DNA from: Chaetoderma sp. LZ-2023a
Lineage: Eukaryota > Mollusca > Caudofoveata > Chaetodermatida > Chaetodermatidae
Reading direction: 5' to 3'
Assembly (NCBI GenBank): GCA_034401795.1
Contig: JAVVLW010001650.1
Coordinates: 1 to 64,000, forward strand
Length of the DNA: 64,000 bases
The notes beneath the pieces are model-generated. The model did no database searches and was not told where the DNA came from. It was given only the letters and a program-made list of their open reading frames with translations. This document shows, in pieces, positions 54,195 to 63,950 of this stretch (the stretch's first letter is position 1; each line of letters starts with the position of its first letter). The position numbers and the translations under genes are program-made.

Positions 54195-54720
54195 CCATCA
54201 CTATTCATGCCAGAGCTTCTTGCATGTGGAGATTTCAACTCCAGGATAGGCAAACTCAGCAAAGTGGACAAAGACACAGGACTCGGCATGTGCATGGAGT
54301 CCTATACATAATGATATGGGCAAACAGCATTCATCAGTGTTCATTGCCTCTTTGCCACCAACACAGTATTAAAACACCAGTGCCATCACCGAACGACATG
54401 TTGAGAGCATACATCAGGCTGTAGAGCAGAAACACATGTTGAGAGCATATCAGGATGTAGAGCAGAAACAGGCTCCAAGGCCCCCTCAGCTATCTTTAAG
54501 CAATTGATACTGTAATGGCAACTCAAAATCCACTAATGCAGGACTCTCGTTCCTATGGTGGCACAGATCTCAAATCTGACTGTAAGACAGTGGTCACCTG
54601 GCTTCAGATGAAACACAGTTGCCTATAGTTGTAAAATTGCAATGCCAGTTAAAGTGGCAAAGTCAACAATGACCTAGACAGCCTAGTAAGTGACAACTAC
54701 CCTGTTGTTATAAAATAAGA
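54195..54720 (+). mobile_element. LINE endonuclease-domain remnant
   Basis: The plus strand reads P-E-L-L-A-C-G-D-F-N-S-R-I-G-K-L then D-K-D-T-G-L-G. G-D-F-N-x-x-x-G is the conserved block of LINE AP-type endonucleases. The following sequence continues in broken frames (L-C-H-Q-H-S-I-K) to about 54720. It could belong to the same LINE family as the RT fragment at 22.4 kb. Confidence 0.7.
54398..54473. repeat. Two-copy ~38-bp tandem duplication
   Basis: ACATGTTGAGAGCATA followed by TCAGG and TGTAGAGCAGAAACA occurs twice in a row. Confidence 0.85.
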
Positions 54721-55665
54721 CGCTCGAGGAACAGCATGGCAGCTCCTAAATTTTTCTAGATAGGTTTGATACATGCATCCATAAAACCTTAATGCTATGT
54801 TGTATGGTCCAACAACAAAGGTCTTTGTTTAGCCATGTTCTGTAAATGCCATCAGAAGCCCTTGCACAGAGCCATGGAAGTTGTTATACTCTGCGCTACT
54901 GCCTATACAGCTTGTAGCGGATGTCACTGCACAAACCTGTTAAATGTGGTACATTTACAATGTGAGGAACAAGAACAACCTGCAGGAGATAAGGACTGTG
55001 GCGGAGAGCAAGAAACGGTGGACAAAGGAGATTGCAGCTGCAGGTTGTTTTCACTATTGCAGCAACAGGACAACAGCATATCACCATCGTCGGCTGATGT
55101 GCTGATTAAGACATGGATGTTATTTCTTTTCCTTGGAATAACCGGGAATGCAAACCTTTTCTCAAAAAGTTATATACAGATTGGATCCAAATTTGGCACA
55201 TCGCTTTAGTATAACAAGGTCTTATGAATCTTTGTTGCTTTCGTTATAATGGCAGGCAATGGTAGCGTCCCAAATCTCAGAATTTTTTTCAAAAATTACA
55301 ATTGGATTGGCCTCAAATTTGGTACAAGGCTCTGGTATGACAATTTCTCTTAGGAATATCACTCAGTAAAATCATGGCATTTGTCCTTGTGTTATCTTCG
55401 AAACACATAGAGATTCATTTATCACATAAAGCCGGTATAACCTACAGAACCACTGATTATGTTTTATTGCATCAAGTTGGTTTCTGTATTTCTTAACTGG
55501 CTTTCCATGTAATTGGTTTATGACGGGAACATTTAAGATATAGTTTGTGTTTATTAGGACGATGCAGATATTATTCTTATTAACAAATGCTTAGTAAGAT
55601 TTGTTCAGCTTTTCATCACTTTCGGTGGACACGTTTTCCTATATGCTAGAGGAGATCTTGTGAAA
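54721..55665. other. Intronic sequence
   Basis: It holds GATTGCAGCTGCAGGTTGTT near 55030, similar to the LINE tail at 28.98 kb, and two AAATTTGGCACA-type segments. No exon seen. Confidence 0.4.
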
Positions 55666-55669
55666 TATA

Positions 55670-55985
55670 TTTTAACCCCTCTTGTGTTAACATAGCTCTT
55701 TAATGGTCAAGATCGCCAAAAACGAACTATGTAGTGGTCTTCAGGAATGTCCATTCTTTCATCCGATGTGATCTCTGAAAATTTACCACTGTAATGACTG
55801 GCTCGGTAACCAAGCCAGTCAACCACTGTGGTAAATTTTCAAAAATAGTCTTCTCAGCCGACAAATAGACTCTAGCTAAGAAAAAACTCGATTTTCTTGA
55901 CCATTTTCATGGTCAAGCCGGCCAAAAACCGCACCTGTAGTGGTCTTGAGTAATGTCTATTTGCAGGACAACAGAAAGCTTTTTT
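55670..55985. mobile_element. P1 MITE copy with duplicated right flank
   Basis: Starts TTTTAACCCCTCTTGTGTTA, core CCACTGTAATGACTGGCTCG / CCAAGCCAGTCAACCACTGTGG. The flank motif TAGTGGTCTTCAGGAATGTC recurs as TAGTGGTCTTGAGTAATGTC near 55940. Confidence 0.7.
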
Positions 55986-55989
55986 TTAT

Positions 55990-56863
55990 TTCACGAGTCT
56001 TGTATTGATTCGCCAAGCAGTTTCAGAGATTTTTAAAGACGTTTCTAAAAATCGGCCAACATCCAAGATGGCCGCAAGGCAAATTGGCCAATCAGCTTCG
56101 TATGAACAAACTTGAATCTTTACACCTTAAGGATGCTTCCTGCCAAATATAATTGAAATCGGCCCAGTAGTTGTTGAGAAGTCATTTTAAATTTCCCATT
56201 GCTTTAGTATGGGGGCTTTTGGCAGGAAAATGATTCACGATGGCTGTCAAACCGTCTATCCGACAGTTTCGAAAATTGCAAAAACCTATATAAAACCGAT
56301 TTCGGCCTCAAAATCCATCAAATAAATAAATCCAATATGGCTGCCAAACATGCTATATTTTGATTGTCCCACGGTGACCATGTTTTTTGACGAATCAACT
56401 TCTCTTGAACAAACTTTACTGGCCCTTAGTCCCTAATCATATCTGCCAAATTTCACCCTTCCGCGCCTATGGAGAAGTTATTTTCGCTAAAACTAGGTCA
56501 ACCAAAATGGCCACCGAACTATTTGACCAATTAAGTTCCCTTGAACAAACTTGGTTGAGCTCTTGCCATAGATCATATTTCATGAGGTTTCCTTCAAGCC
56601 CTCAAACCGTTTCGGAAAAGAAGATTTTTAGACGTTTCTAAAAATCGGCCAAAATCCAAGATGACCACTGGCCTTTGGCCGATCGGCTTCATTTGAACAA
56701 ACTTGGATCCTTATGCCCTAAGGATGCATCCTGCCAAATATAATTGAAATCAGCCCAGCGGTTCTTGAGAGGAAGTCGTTTAAAGGAAAACTTGACGGAC
56801 GGATGGACGACGGATGGTCGCCACGACATAAGCTCACTTGGCTTTTCAAGCCAGGTGGGCTAA
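55990..56863 (+). mobile_element. Helitron-like element, long-monomer type
   Basis: It contains two or more monomers with GTTTCTAAAAATCGGCCAA, ATCCAAGATGGCCGC, TTGAACAAACTTGGATCCTT, TATGCCCTAAGGATGC and CCTGCCAAATATAATTGAAA. The 3' end is GACGGACGGATGGACGACGG, TGGTCGCCACGACATAAGCT and the hairpin CTTGGCTTTTCAAGCCAGG, then TGGGCTAA. Non-autonomous. Confidence 0.75.
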
Positions 56864-57148
56864 AAACTGGACCCAGATTGGATCAAATGCTGGATCTATG
56901 GATATCTTGGAAACTGCTGATCTGATTTGGCTCAACTTTTAACATAATAAAAGGTTGTGGCCGTACACTATGATTCTATAAAGTTGGTAATAGTCTCGTG
57001 CTCCTGATTATGTATGAATTTAAGCTAGGAGGTATTGCTGAAAATAAAAAAGGTTCCAGCAGCCAACACTACTTATATTCGTACCGTAATGATAATCCAT
57101 TGGTTTGGTTAAATGATGAGGCTAATTTTTGTACACGTACTTTTTCAG

Positions 57149-57239
57149 ATCGAACATATGATCCAATTGAGTGCTCTCTACTGACAAAATCCATGGCTAG
57201 TGAAATCACAGCGAGAGTCAAAGAATTAAATTTTGAGCG
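57149..57239 (+). CDS. DYNLT5: Tctex1-type dynein light chain, exon 3
   Basis: Acceptor TACTTTTTCAG, donor GAGCG|GTAAGAGG. 91 nt entering in phase 1 and leaving in phase 2. Reads R-T-Y-D-P-I-E-C-S-L-L-T-K-S then A-S-E-I-T-A-R-V-K-E-L-N-F-E-R, the amphipathic helix of the Tctex1 fold that leads into the R-Y-K-I-V strand. The split codons with exon 2 (Asp) and exon 4 (Arg) are both sensible. Confidence 0.9.
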
Positions 57240-57354
57240 GTAAGAGGATCAATTTATACAGATCATAATCAGGGGAGACAACCCGGTACATACAAGTGCA
57301 TTACTCCACGGTTATCTCCCTTAATGATGACGACTATTCAAACATACAGAAATT

Positions 57355-57440
57355 GCATATTTTGAAAATAATTTCACAAGCTGTTGTTTCAAATGGCTAC
57401 AACAGCTTTCAGTGCAATTAGTTTTTAAATACTCAACAGC
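57355..57440. mobile_element. P2 hairpin core
   Basis: TGCATATTTTGAAAATAATT, GCTGTTG / CAACAGC, and TTAGTTTTTAAATACTCAAC. Reduced copy. Confidence 0.65.
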
Positions 57441-58136
57441 TAACTTCTACAGTTGCCTGCTTGCTTTTAGTTGCTCTGAAATCGAGGCATGTCACAACTG
57501 AAATGGTTATCAAACATTCTGAAATGCACCTCTAGATGGCATTGAATTTGTTTATCATAATTTGCATGTAGAGTACTTGAGGTACCAGTATATGTTTAGT
57601 TCAGAAATAAATTAATTTGCACACACACACATACGCCGATGTACACACACACACTGGTGCAGAGGATGTATTGCTATTGACTTCTGTGCATATTATGAGC
57701 TAAGAGACCAATGAGCTCTTATTTCTGTGAATGTACATAGTAGCCGACTTGCTTCACTGATCTTTCAATAAGTATCAAGTTTTTAGAAAGTGAGACCTCA
57801 AAACATCCAGTCGAGTTAGTTTCATATATCAGAATCTGACCTACATTGTAAAGAGCTTGTCATATATCGTGGAATTAAAATGATTGACAGTTTTCAAAGC
57901 AAAACAAGAGCAATCAGAGATTGCATACCCTCACCCTCCAGGGTATGATCATACCCTATCTTGTGCTCCAATTTTAGCAAAATCAGCATAGATCCTGAAT
58001 TTGATCTGATCCAGATCCGGATTCTTTCATCCCGGTTCATGGCTAGTCTGGAAATCCTCTTGGATAGCAAGTTCCTTCGTTGTGTTAAAATCTGAGCCAA
58101 ATCAGGCCAGTAGCTTTTGAGATACAGCTCCGGACA

Positions 58137-58175
58137 GACAGACGGACGGGCAGATGGGCAGACAGACAGACAGAC
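58137..58175. repeat. GACA/GACGG simple repeat
   Basis: CAGACAGACGGACGGGCAGA and CAGACAGACAGACAGACC, reminiscent of the microsatellite that precedes Helitron-like 3' ends, followed by CGATCGCCATACCC. Possibly an eroded 3' end. Confidence 0.6.
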
Positions 58176-58309
58176 CCGATCGCCATACCCTCTTCCCCAT
58201 ATCTGGATTCATTAGATCATCACTCACTTGATCTTCAAAGAATGGAGTGATCTAATCACAAAGACAGTAATCATGTATGACTTGTATGTCTCTGATGAAT
58301 GTAGAATTT

Positions 58310-58455
58310 AATAAACATTATGTTGAATATTTTGATACTAGTTTTATTTAGAGCTGTTGCTAACTTGCTATCATAAGCAGCAACAGCTCCCAGCTAAATT
58401 AGTTTCAAAATATTCAGTAGCTTGCCTGTATAGCTACATGGGATTTGAGATTTGA
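58310..58455. mobile_element. P2 MITE copy feeding into the minisatellite
   Basis: Hairpin core TGTTGAATATTTTGATACTA, GAGCTGTTGCTAAC / GCAGCAACAGCTCCCAG, TTAGTTTCAAAATATTCAG, then the right flank GCTTGCCTGTATAGCT. The expected subterminal block follows but is expanded into a tandem array from 58510. Confidence 0.75.
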
Positions 58456-58509
58456 AATTCTGGGAATTCATGGTATGGTTCAAAATATTAACTGATTTAA
58501 AGGATTAGG

Positions 58510-59148
58510 TGTGTACAAAGTGAGCGGAGCTTAGCAAGAAATGGGCAGGGAATAGCTAGAAATGGGTCGGGCATAGCTATGAATGGGCAGGGAATAGCTA
58601 GAAATGGGTCGGGCATAGCTATGAATGGACAGGGAATATCTAGAAATGGGTGGGGCATAGCTAGAAATGGGCAAGGAATAGCTAGAAATGGGTGGGGCAT
58701 AGCTAGAAATGAGCAGGGAATAGCTAGAAATGGGTGGGGCATAGCTAGGAATGGGCAGGGAATAGCTATAAATGGGCGGAGCTTAGATAGGAACGGGCAA
58801 GGAATAACTAGAAATGAGTGGGGCATAGCTAGGAATGGGCAGGGAATGACTAGAAATGAGTGGGGACTGGGGCATAGCTAGGAATGGGCAGGGAATAGCT
58901 AGAAATGTATGGGGAATAACTAGGAATGGGCAGAGAATAGCTAGAAATGTATGGGGAATAACTAGGAATGGGCAGAGAATAGCTAGAAATGTATGGGGAA
59001 TAACTAGGAATGGGCAGAGAATAGCTAGAAATGGGTGGGGAATAACTAGGAATGGGCAGAGAATAGCTAGAAATGTATGGGGAATAACTAGGAATGGGCA
59101 GAGAATAGCTAGAAATGGGTGGGGCATAGCTAGGAATAGCTAGAAACA
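58510..59148. repeat. 21-bp minisatellite, about 30 copies
   Basis: The unit is ATAGCTAGAAATGGGTGGGGC and close variants, often alternating with ATAGCTAGAAATGGGCAGGGA so that a 42-bp higher-order unit appears. From about 58890 a second variant pair (TGTATGGGGAATAACTAGGA) dominates. Unit length divisible by three leaves frames open on both strands (heptapeptides such as N-G-Q-G-I-A-R); these are not genes. The unit equals the subterminal GGGCGGGGCATAGCTA block of MITE family P2. Confidence 0.88.
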
Positions 59149-59176
59149 TATTCCTCTATTACAACCTGTGTTAACT

Positions 59177-59409
59177 CAACCCTTTATCCCTCGAATTTGT
59201 TCAAGAAAATTTCAATTTTCTCATAGAAAATGTCCATTTGCAGACCAAGAGAAAACTGTTTTTATTAATTTACCACTGTAATGACTGGCTTGATTATCGT
59301 GCTACTCATTCCAGTGGTAAGTTTCCATGAACAGGCTTCTCTTAGTATGCAAATGGACATTTCTCAAGACCACTGCTGAAGCCATTTTTGTCTGATATGA
59401 GCGTTAAAC
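59177..59409. mobile_element. P1 MITE next to a splice acceptor
   Basis: Ends CAACCCTTTATCCCTCGAAT and GATATGAGCGTTAAAC; core CCACTGTAATGACTGGCTTG / GCTACTCATTCCAGTGG. The right end lies 23 bp upstream of exon 4 of the dynein light chain gene, so the element supplies the likely branch-point region. Confidence 0.78.
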
Positions 59410-59431
59410 AAATGCTTGTTCTTTTCTTTAG

Positions 59432-59597
59432 GTATAAGATTGTTTCCATAATAACCATAGGACAAAAGAATGAGCAGTCAGTGCGCATCGGCAGCCGCTT
59501 TCTCTGGGATGTTGACAGAGACAATTACGCATCCAGTAACTATGAAAACAAGTACATCTTTGCGATAGGAACTGTCTACGCGGTATATTATGAATAA
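59432..59597 (+). CDS. DYNLT5: Tctex1-type dynein light chain, exon 4 with stop
   Basis: Acceptor TTCTTTTCTTTAG; entry in phase 2; stop TAA at 59595-59597. Reads Y-K-I-V-S-I-I-T-I-G-Q-K-N-E-Q-S, I-G-S-R-F-L-W-D-V-D-R-D-N-Y, then F-A-I-G-T-V-Y-A-V-Y-Y-E, the beta strands that form the Tctex1 dimer interface and the nearly invariant C-terminus. Tctex1 light chains bind dynein intermediate chains and cargo, in cytoplasm and cilia. Total length 174 residues agrees with DYNLT5 proteins (about 180). DYNLT2 or DYNLT4 is the alternative; the family call is secure. Confidence 0.93.
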
Positions 59598-59825
59598 ATT
59601 TAAATTTACCATGTATTAAAAATTAATTGCTCACAAATGTGTCACAAAACCTCCTATGCTCAGTTGTTCTAAACATTCAATTGGTCCAATATTCTCAGGG
59701 ATACAAAATGTTCGTCGATTGCTTGGTATATTTTAGTTGATTTATGATTGTTATGTATATGAAATGTTATATTATTTTTAAAATACCACTTTTAAACTTG
59801 TACTCTAGTGCCACATCAGCGTTTT

Positions 59826-59831
59826 AATAAA
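59826..59831 (+). terminator. Polyadenylation signal of the dynein light chain gene
   Basis: AATAAA 229 bp after the stop codon, followed within 30 bp by GT/T-rich sequence (TTATTATGTGTTCTATT). Another AATAAA overlaps the stop codon (59593-59598) but would leave almost no 3' UTR. Confidence 0.55.
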
Positions 59832-59976
59832 GGTGACGACCATTATTATGTGTTCTATTATAATTACCACTACAGGCAGGTCTATAACCAAGCGGTCTAA
59901 CGGGCTGTCACTCACCTGGAGTATTACAATTTGAAATGCTTTGTATTTTGGAAGCCATTTGCGCTTAACCAGTTAT

Positions 59977-60179
59977 TCCCTTCGAATTTGTTTTCTCATA
60001 AAAAGATGTCCATTTGCAAACCAAGAGAAGACTATTTTTGAAAATGTATGACTGGCTCGATTATTGAGTCAGTTATTTCAGTGGTAAATGTTAAAAAATA
60101 GTCTTCTTGGTAACAGTCTGCAAATGGACATTGCTCAAGACCACTGCAGAAGCTGTTTCTGGCTGACATGAGTGTTAAA
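59977..60179. mobile_element. P1 MITE copy
   Basis: GTCCATTTGCAAACCAAGAG, TATGACTGGCTCGATTATTG, AGTCAGTTATTTCAGTGG, ending ATGAGTGTTAAATG. Confidence 0.78.
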
Positions 60180-60199
60180 TGCTTAAGACATCAATGTCT

Positions 60200-60785
60200 T
60201 CATTGACTGGAAGGAGCTTTCCAGTCCTTCTGGAAGCTATGGATTCGTAGATCAAAGATCCCCTTGATAAAAAGACTACGTTTATACAATGCAACATCCG
60301 TAATAGCTGGGCAGCTCCAAAGGCAGCTCTAGACAAACTTGATGCCTGCCACCGCAAACACCTACGCACCATCACTGGACACTGATTGCTAGACAGCATA
60401 ATTTTCAACGATGCACTATACAAGATGTGTAATACGTCACCGCTGTCTGTAAAAAACTGCCAAGCAAAGATGGTCCATGTTTGGCCATCTGCTAAGGATG
60501 CCAGAAGAGACACCAACACAGAGAGCCTTGGAATTCGCCCTACTCGGAGCCAGCAAATACAAAGCCAGGAAAGGACGTCATTGCATAAATCTGCTAAGCG
60601 TGCCACGAGGTGACGTAAAAAAGCTGGACTCGGTCAGTGCACTCAAGTCAAGAATGGACCTGAGGAATCTAAGGATTTCGGCTGAGGAAAAGACATAGTG
60701 GGCAAAAGCGAAGACGGACTGATTGCAGCTGTAGGATGTTTCAACTACTATAGCCGCAGAATACAGTAATCATACATACATCAAT
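60200..60785 (+). mobile_element. LINE 3' part, third copy of the 28.3-kb family
   Basis: Broken frames give N-S-W-A-A-P-K-A-A-L-D-K-L-D, H-L-R-T-I-T-G-H, N-D-A-L-Y-K-M-C-N-T-S-P-L-S-V-K, L-G-A-S-K-Y-K-A-R-K-G-R. The tail has GATTGCAGCTGTAGGATGTT and ends CAGTAATCATACATACA, as at 29020. It is 5'-truncated next to a P1 MITE. Confidence 0.82.
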
Positions 60786-60889
60786 GTTAGTCAAACAGGC
60801 AAATCCGTTTTAAAATATTCAACAGATTTTGAAAATGGTTGGCTTTAAATTGATATTCTAGGATTTTACATGTATAAATTCTGACTAGG

Positions 60890-61330
60890 AGGGCCGAAGC
60901 CTACCACCAGAGGATACTTCCAGCAAAATTTCACTAAAATCTGTGAAGCAGTATAGAAGGATTAGGATTTCCTGAAAATTTGGGAACATTCCAGATGGCC
61001 AACGAAAAAAATTTACCAATCAAAATTCTCGTTAGAAGTGTTGAAGGTTAAAATCATAGGATTATTCCACCAAAGTTTCAATGAAATTAAGCCATTATTG
61101 ACTAAGTAGTATTTTTTTTAAATTTCGGAAAATCTAAGCTGACCGGTGTAAAAACTGACCATTCTAAATTCTGAAGCCCACCACAATAGGATCCCTCTAA
61201 ACAAATGTGGTTAAAATCAACCAAGATGTATAGAAAGAGATGTCTTAAAGCAAAATTTGACGGATGATAGACGAATGGACAGACAATCGATGGTCACCAC
61301 TGCATCTGGAGCATACCAGCTTAAGGGCCT
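60890..61330 (+). mobile_element. Helitron-like fragment, ~155-bp monomer type
   Basis: About three worn monomers (CCTACCACCAGAGGATACTT, CCAACGAAAAAAATTTACCA, CCACAATAGGATCCCTC) and an eroded microsatellite (GACGAATGGACAGACAATCG) with TGGTCACCACTGCAT. The array resumes around the insertion at 61370. Confidence 0.6.
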
Positions 61331-61369
61331 TCTTGCCAAATTTGGTTGGAATCTATCAAGCGGTTAAGG

Positions 61370-61739
61370 CAGGGTTCCCAGCACTTTAACAACACAGAAT
61401 TCTGTGTGTTTTCCCTGATATTTCCTTGAGAAATTTTCAAAATTCCATGAGAAATATTTTCACTTTTACGAGGTTGTTGGGAAGTTAAAAGATGGTTACA
61501 ACAAAGTAACTAATATACAGATAATAGATAGAACAGAGTAGTAGAAAAATTACATTTATTTCCACTTTCAGTCAAAGGACACAACTTGGACACATGCCAC
61601 AAGTCACACATTCGGCAAACTGGCAAAATGTGAAAACATCTACTGGGTCACTGTTAAATTCCATGAGTTTTCCCTGACAGGAAAAATGAAAAATTATTTT
61701 CAAGGTTTTCGCTGATTTCCAGAGTAGCTGGGAACCCTG
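61370..61739. mobile_element. Small hAT-like MITE with CAGGGTTCCCAGC ends
   Basis: Perfect 13-bp terminal inverted repeats CAGGGTTCCCAGC and GCTGGGAACCCTG enclose 370 bp. Inside, CCATGAGAAATATTTTCA and CCATGAGTTTTCCCTGAC are partly repeated. It sits inside a Helitron-like monomer (CAAGCGGTTAAGG | TAAAATGTGTTTTG). An 8-bp target duplication is not evident. Confidence 0.75.
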
Positions 61740-61831
61740 TAAAATGTGTTTTGAGAATCTCTATATTTTTCATGAAAAAAATTGACGGCATTAAAATTCT
61801 GAAAACAAGTTCTGTAGCCTAGAACTATACA

Positions 61832-63165
61832 AGAGGCTCAAGGGGCCTGTATCCCTCACCTGGAATTATTGGCCACAGGCACAACCAAACAAAACGAGAT
61901 GACCACTGGAAAAATTCACCAATCAAATTTCTGTGAAGAAGGTTTAGCCAAGTTTTATTAAACTTGGTCCAGAAGTTAATAAGTAGTCTTTTTAAGATTT
62001 TCTCAGAAATTTGCAGAAAATACAAGATGTCTGCAAAGACGCTAAATTTTGACTGATTCATGGCGGACATGTCTTTTTTTTACATATCAACTTTCCATGG
62101 ACAAATTTTAATAGCGTTTTGGGCCTAATCATATCTGCAAAATTTCAGCCCGATCCGTTCGGCGGTTCTGAGAAGTCATTTTCACAAAAACTAGGTCATC
62201 CAAGATGGCTGCCAAACCATTTGGCAAATCAAGTTCCCTCGAACAAACTTGGTTCAACTTTTTCCCTAGATCATGTTTCATGAGGTTTGCATCGATTCCC
62301 CAAGCGGTTTCAGAGATTTTAAAAGACGTTTCTAAATGTCTGCCAAAATCCACGATGACCACCGGCCAAATTAACCAATCGGCTTTGTTTGAACAAACTT
62401 GGATCCCTATGCCCTAAGGATGATTCCTGCCAAATATACTTGAAATCGGCTGAGTGGGTCTAGAGAAGACATTTTAAATTTTCCATTGCTTTAGTGTGGG
62501 AGTTTCTGGCGGGAAAATGATCCAAGATGGTCATCAAGCCGTTTATCCGACAGTTTCGAAAGTGGAAAATTTGAAATCAGCATATCCAAAAGCCTATATA
62601 AAATCAATTTTAGCTTCAAAATCCATCAAATAAAAAAATCCAAAATGGCCGACAAACATTTTGATTGGTCCACGGCAGCCATGTCTTTTTACTTATCAAC
62701 TTCCTTTGAGCAAACTTGAATGGCCCTTAGTCCCTAATTATATCTCCCAAATTTCGGCCCGATCCCGTAAGTGGTTCTTGAAGTTGTTTTCACGAAAACT
62801 AGGTCATCCAAGATGGCCACCGAACCATTTGATCAATCAAGTTCTCTTGAACAAACTTGCCTTAGCACTTGCCTTAAATGATATTTCATGAGTTTTTTAC
62901 TCTATTCCCCAAGCGATTTCGGAGATTTTTAAAGACAATTCTAAAAATCAGCCAAAATCCATGTTGGCCGCTGGCCAAATTTTCTGATCAGCTTCCTTGG
63001 AACAAACTTGGATCACCATGACCTAAGGATGCTTCCTGTCAAATATAATTGAAATCGGCCCAGAAGTTCGTGAGAGTCATTTAAAGAAAAACTTAACCAA
63101 CGGATGGACGATGGATGGTCGCCATGACATAAGCTCACTTGGGCCATTCTGGCCAGATAAGCTAA
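61832..63165 (+). mobile_element. Helitron-like element, near-complete long-monomer copy
   Basis: The 5' end is CAAGAGGCTCAAGGGGCCTG with TATCCCTCACCTGGAAT. Two long monomers (about 62190-62770 and 62770-63060) carry CATCCAAGATGGCTGCC, TTCCCTCGAACAAACTTGG, CCCCAAGCGGTTTCAGAGAT and TGCCCTAAGGATGATTCC. The 3' end is ACGGATGGACGATGGATGGT, CGCCATGACATAAGCTCACT and TGGGCCATTCTGGCCAGATA then AGCTAA. No coding capacity, so it depends on an autonomous relative. Confidence 0.78.
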
Positions 63166-63545
63166 TAATCCTTACAGCAAATTTTGTTGAAATCCATCAA
63201 TTAGTTAAGGAGAAAATGTGTTTTGACAATTTCTGGTAAATTTTTCATAATATTTAAGATTTTCACCCCAAAGCAATGACAAATCAAAATTCTGAAGTCT
63301 AGTACCATAGAACACTTCCAGAGAAATTTGGTTGAAATTCATCAAACAGCTAAGGAGGAGATGCATTTTGATAATTTCCGTTAAATTTTTCATAAAATCT
63401 AACATTTTCACAAATAAAAATTGACCAATCAAAATTCTAAATAGAAGATCTGGAATCTAGTACCATATGGTTGGTCTTTCTAGCCAAATATGATTGAAAT
63501 CTGTCAAGCAGCTAAGGCGATACATTTTAAAACAAAATAGTCTAT
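63166..63545 (+). mobile_element. Helitron-like ~155-bp monomers, truncated
   Basis: Two to three monomers with GTTGAAATCCATCAATTAGT, TAAGGAGAAAATGTGTTTTG and CAAATCAAAATTCTGAAGTC, ending at GCTAAGGCGATACATTTTAA without the hairpin. Directly abuts the previous element. Confidence 0.65.
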
Positions 63546-63950
63546 ACGGCAAATCCTATAAAGGGGCCTAAAAATGATTTTGGCTGCACCCCAGGGGGGA
63601 CTAAGGTTTTATGGTATCATTTTGTCAGTCCAAATGTGTACTTTAAGAATTCGCATGTTGGACATTAGAGAAGTTGTCCGTTACCATAGAAACCAAGGTC
63701 AAAGACACATACCCTCCAAAAGCAGAACTCTGTCATTTTAGAAGGCACATATATGTCAGTAAGACAATTTTACATGTTACATATATATTTATGCAAATTG
63801 TTTGGTTTATAAACACGGAAATACGCTAAAATGTACTTTTCTCCAATAAGAATAATAAATTCTACACTTTAGAGGTGTTAGCGAGTGCAAATTAACCCTT
63901 ATGCCCAGACAGATCACTTAACAACGAAGTCTTCTCAATGAATCAAAAGA
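63546..63950. other. Nothing recognised
   Basis: AT-rich sequence with no exon or named repeat. Confidence 0.35.

Larger units (their letters stand above)
39273..57148 (+). other. Intron 2 of the dynein light chain gene, ~17.9 kb
   Basis: It starts GTAAGAAA and ends with the pyrimidine-rich acceptor TACTTTTTCAG. It splits the Tctex1 domain between its second helix and the segment R-T-Y-D-P-I-E-C. Nearly all of its length is repeats listed separately: LINE ends, Helitron-like elements, MITEs and tandem arrays. A divergent block of unrepeated sequence lies at 50.5-54.2 kb and includes an antisense heat-shock-type promoter. Confidence 0.85.
57240..59431 (+). other. Intron 3 of the dynein light chain gene
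   Basis: 2192 bp, GTAAGAGG to TTCTTTAG. It contains a P2 hairpin core, a CA-repeat (57618-57650), the 21-bp minisatellite (58510-59148) and a P1 MITE that ends 23 bp before the acceptor. Near 57270-57330 GGGGAGACAACCCGG and GGTTATCTCCC form a small inverted pair. Confidence 0.7.

Noticed and set aside
58510-59148. CRISPR-like regular repeat spacing
   Set aside because: The units are contiguous without unique spacers and the DNA is eukaryotic; it is a minisatellite. The ~155- and ~170-bp arrays were rejected for the same reason.
58497-59149. Heptapeptide-repeat proteins of about 100 residues on both strands
   Set aside because: Open only because the 21-bp minisatellite has no stops. No start context, splice signal or domain, and all frames are equally open.
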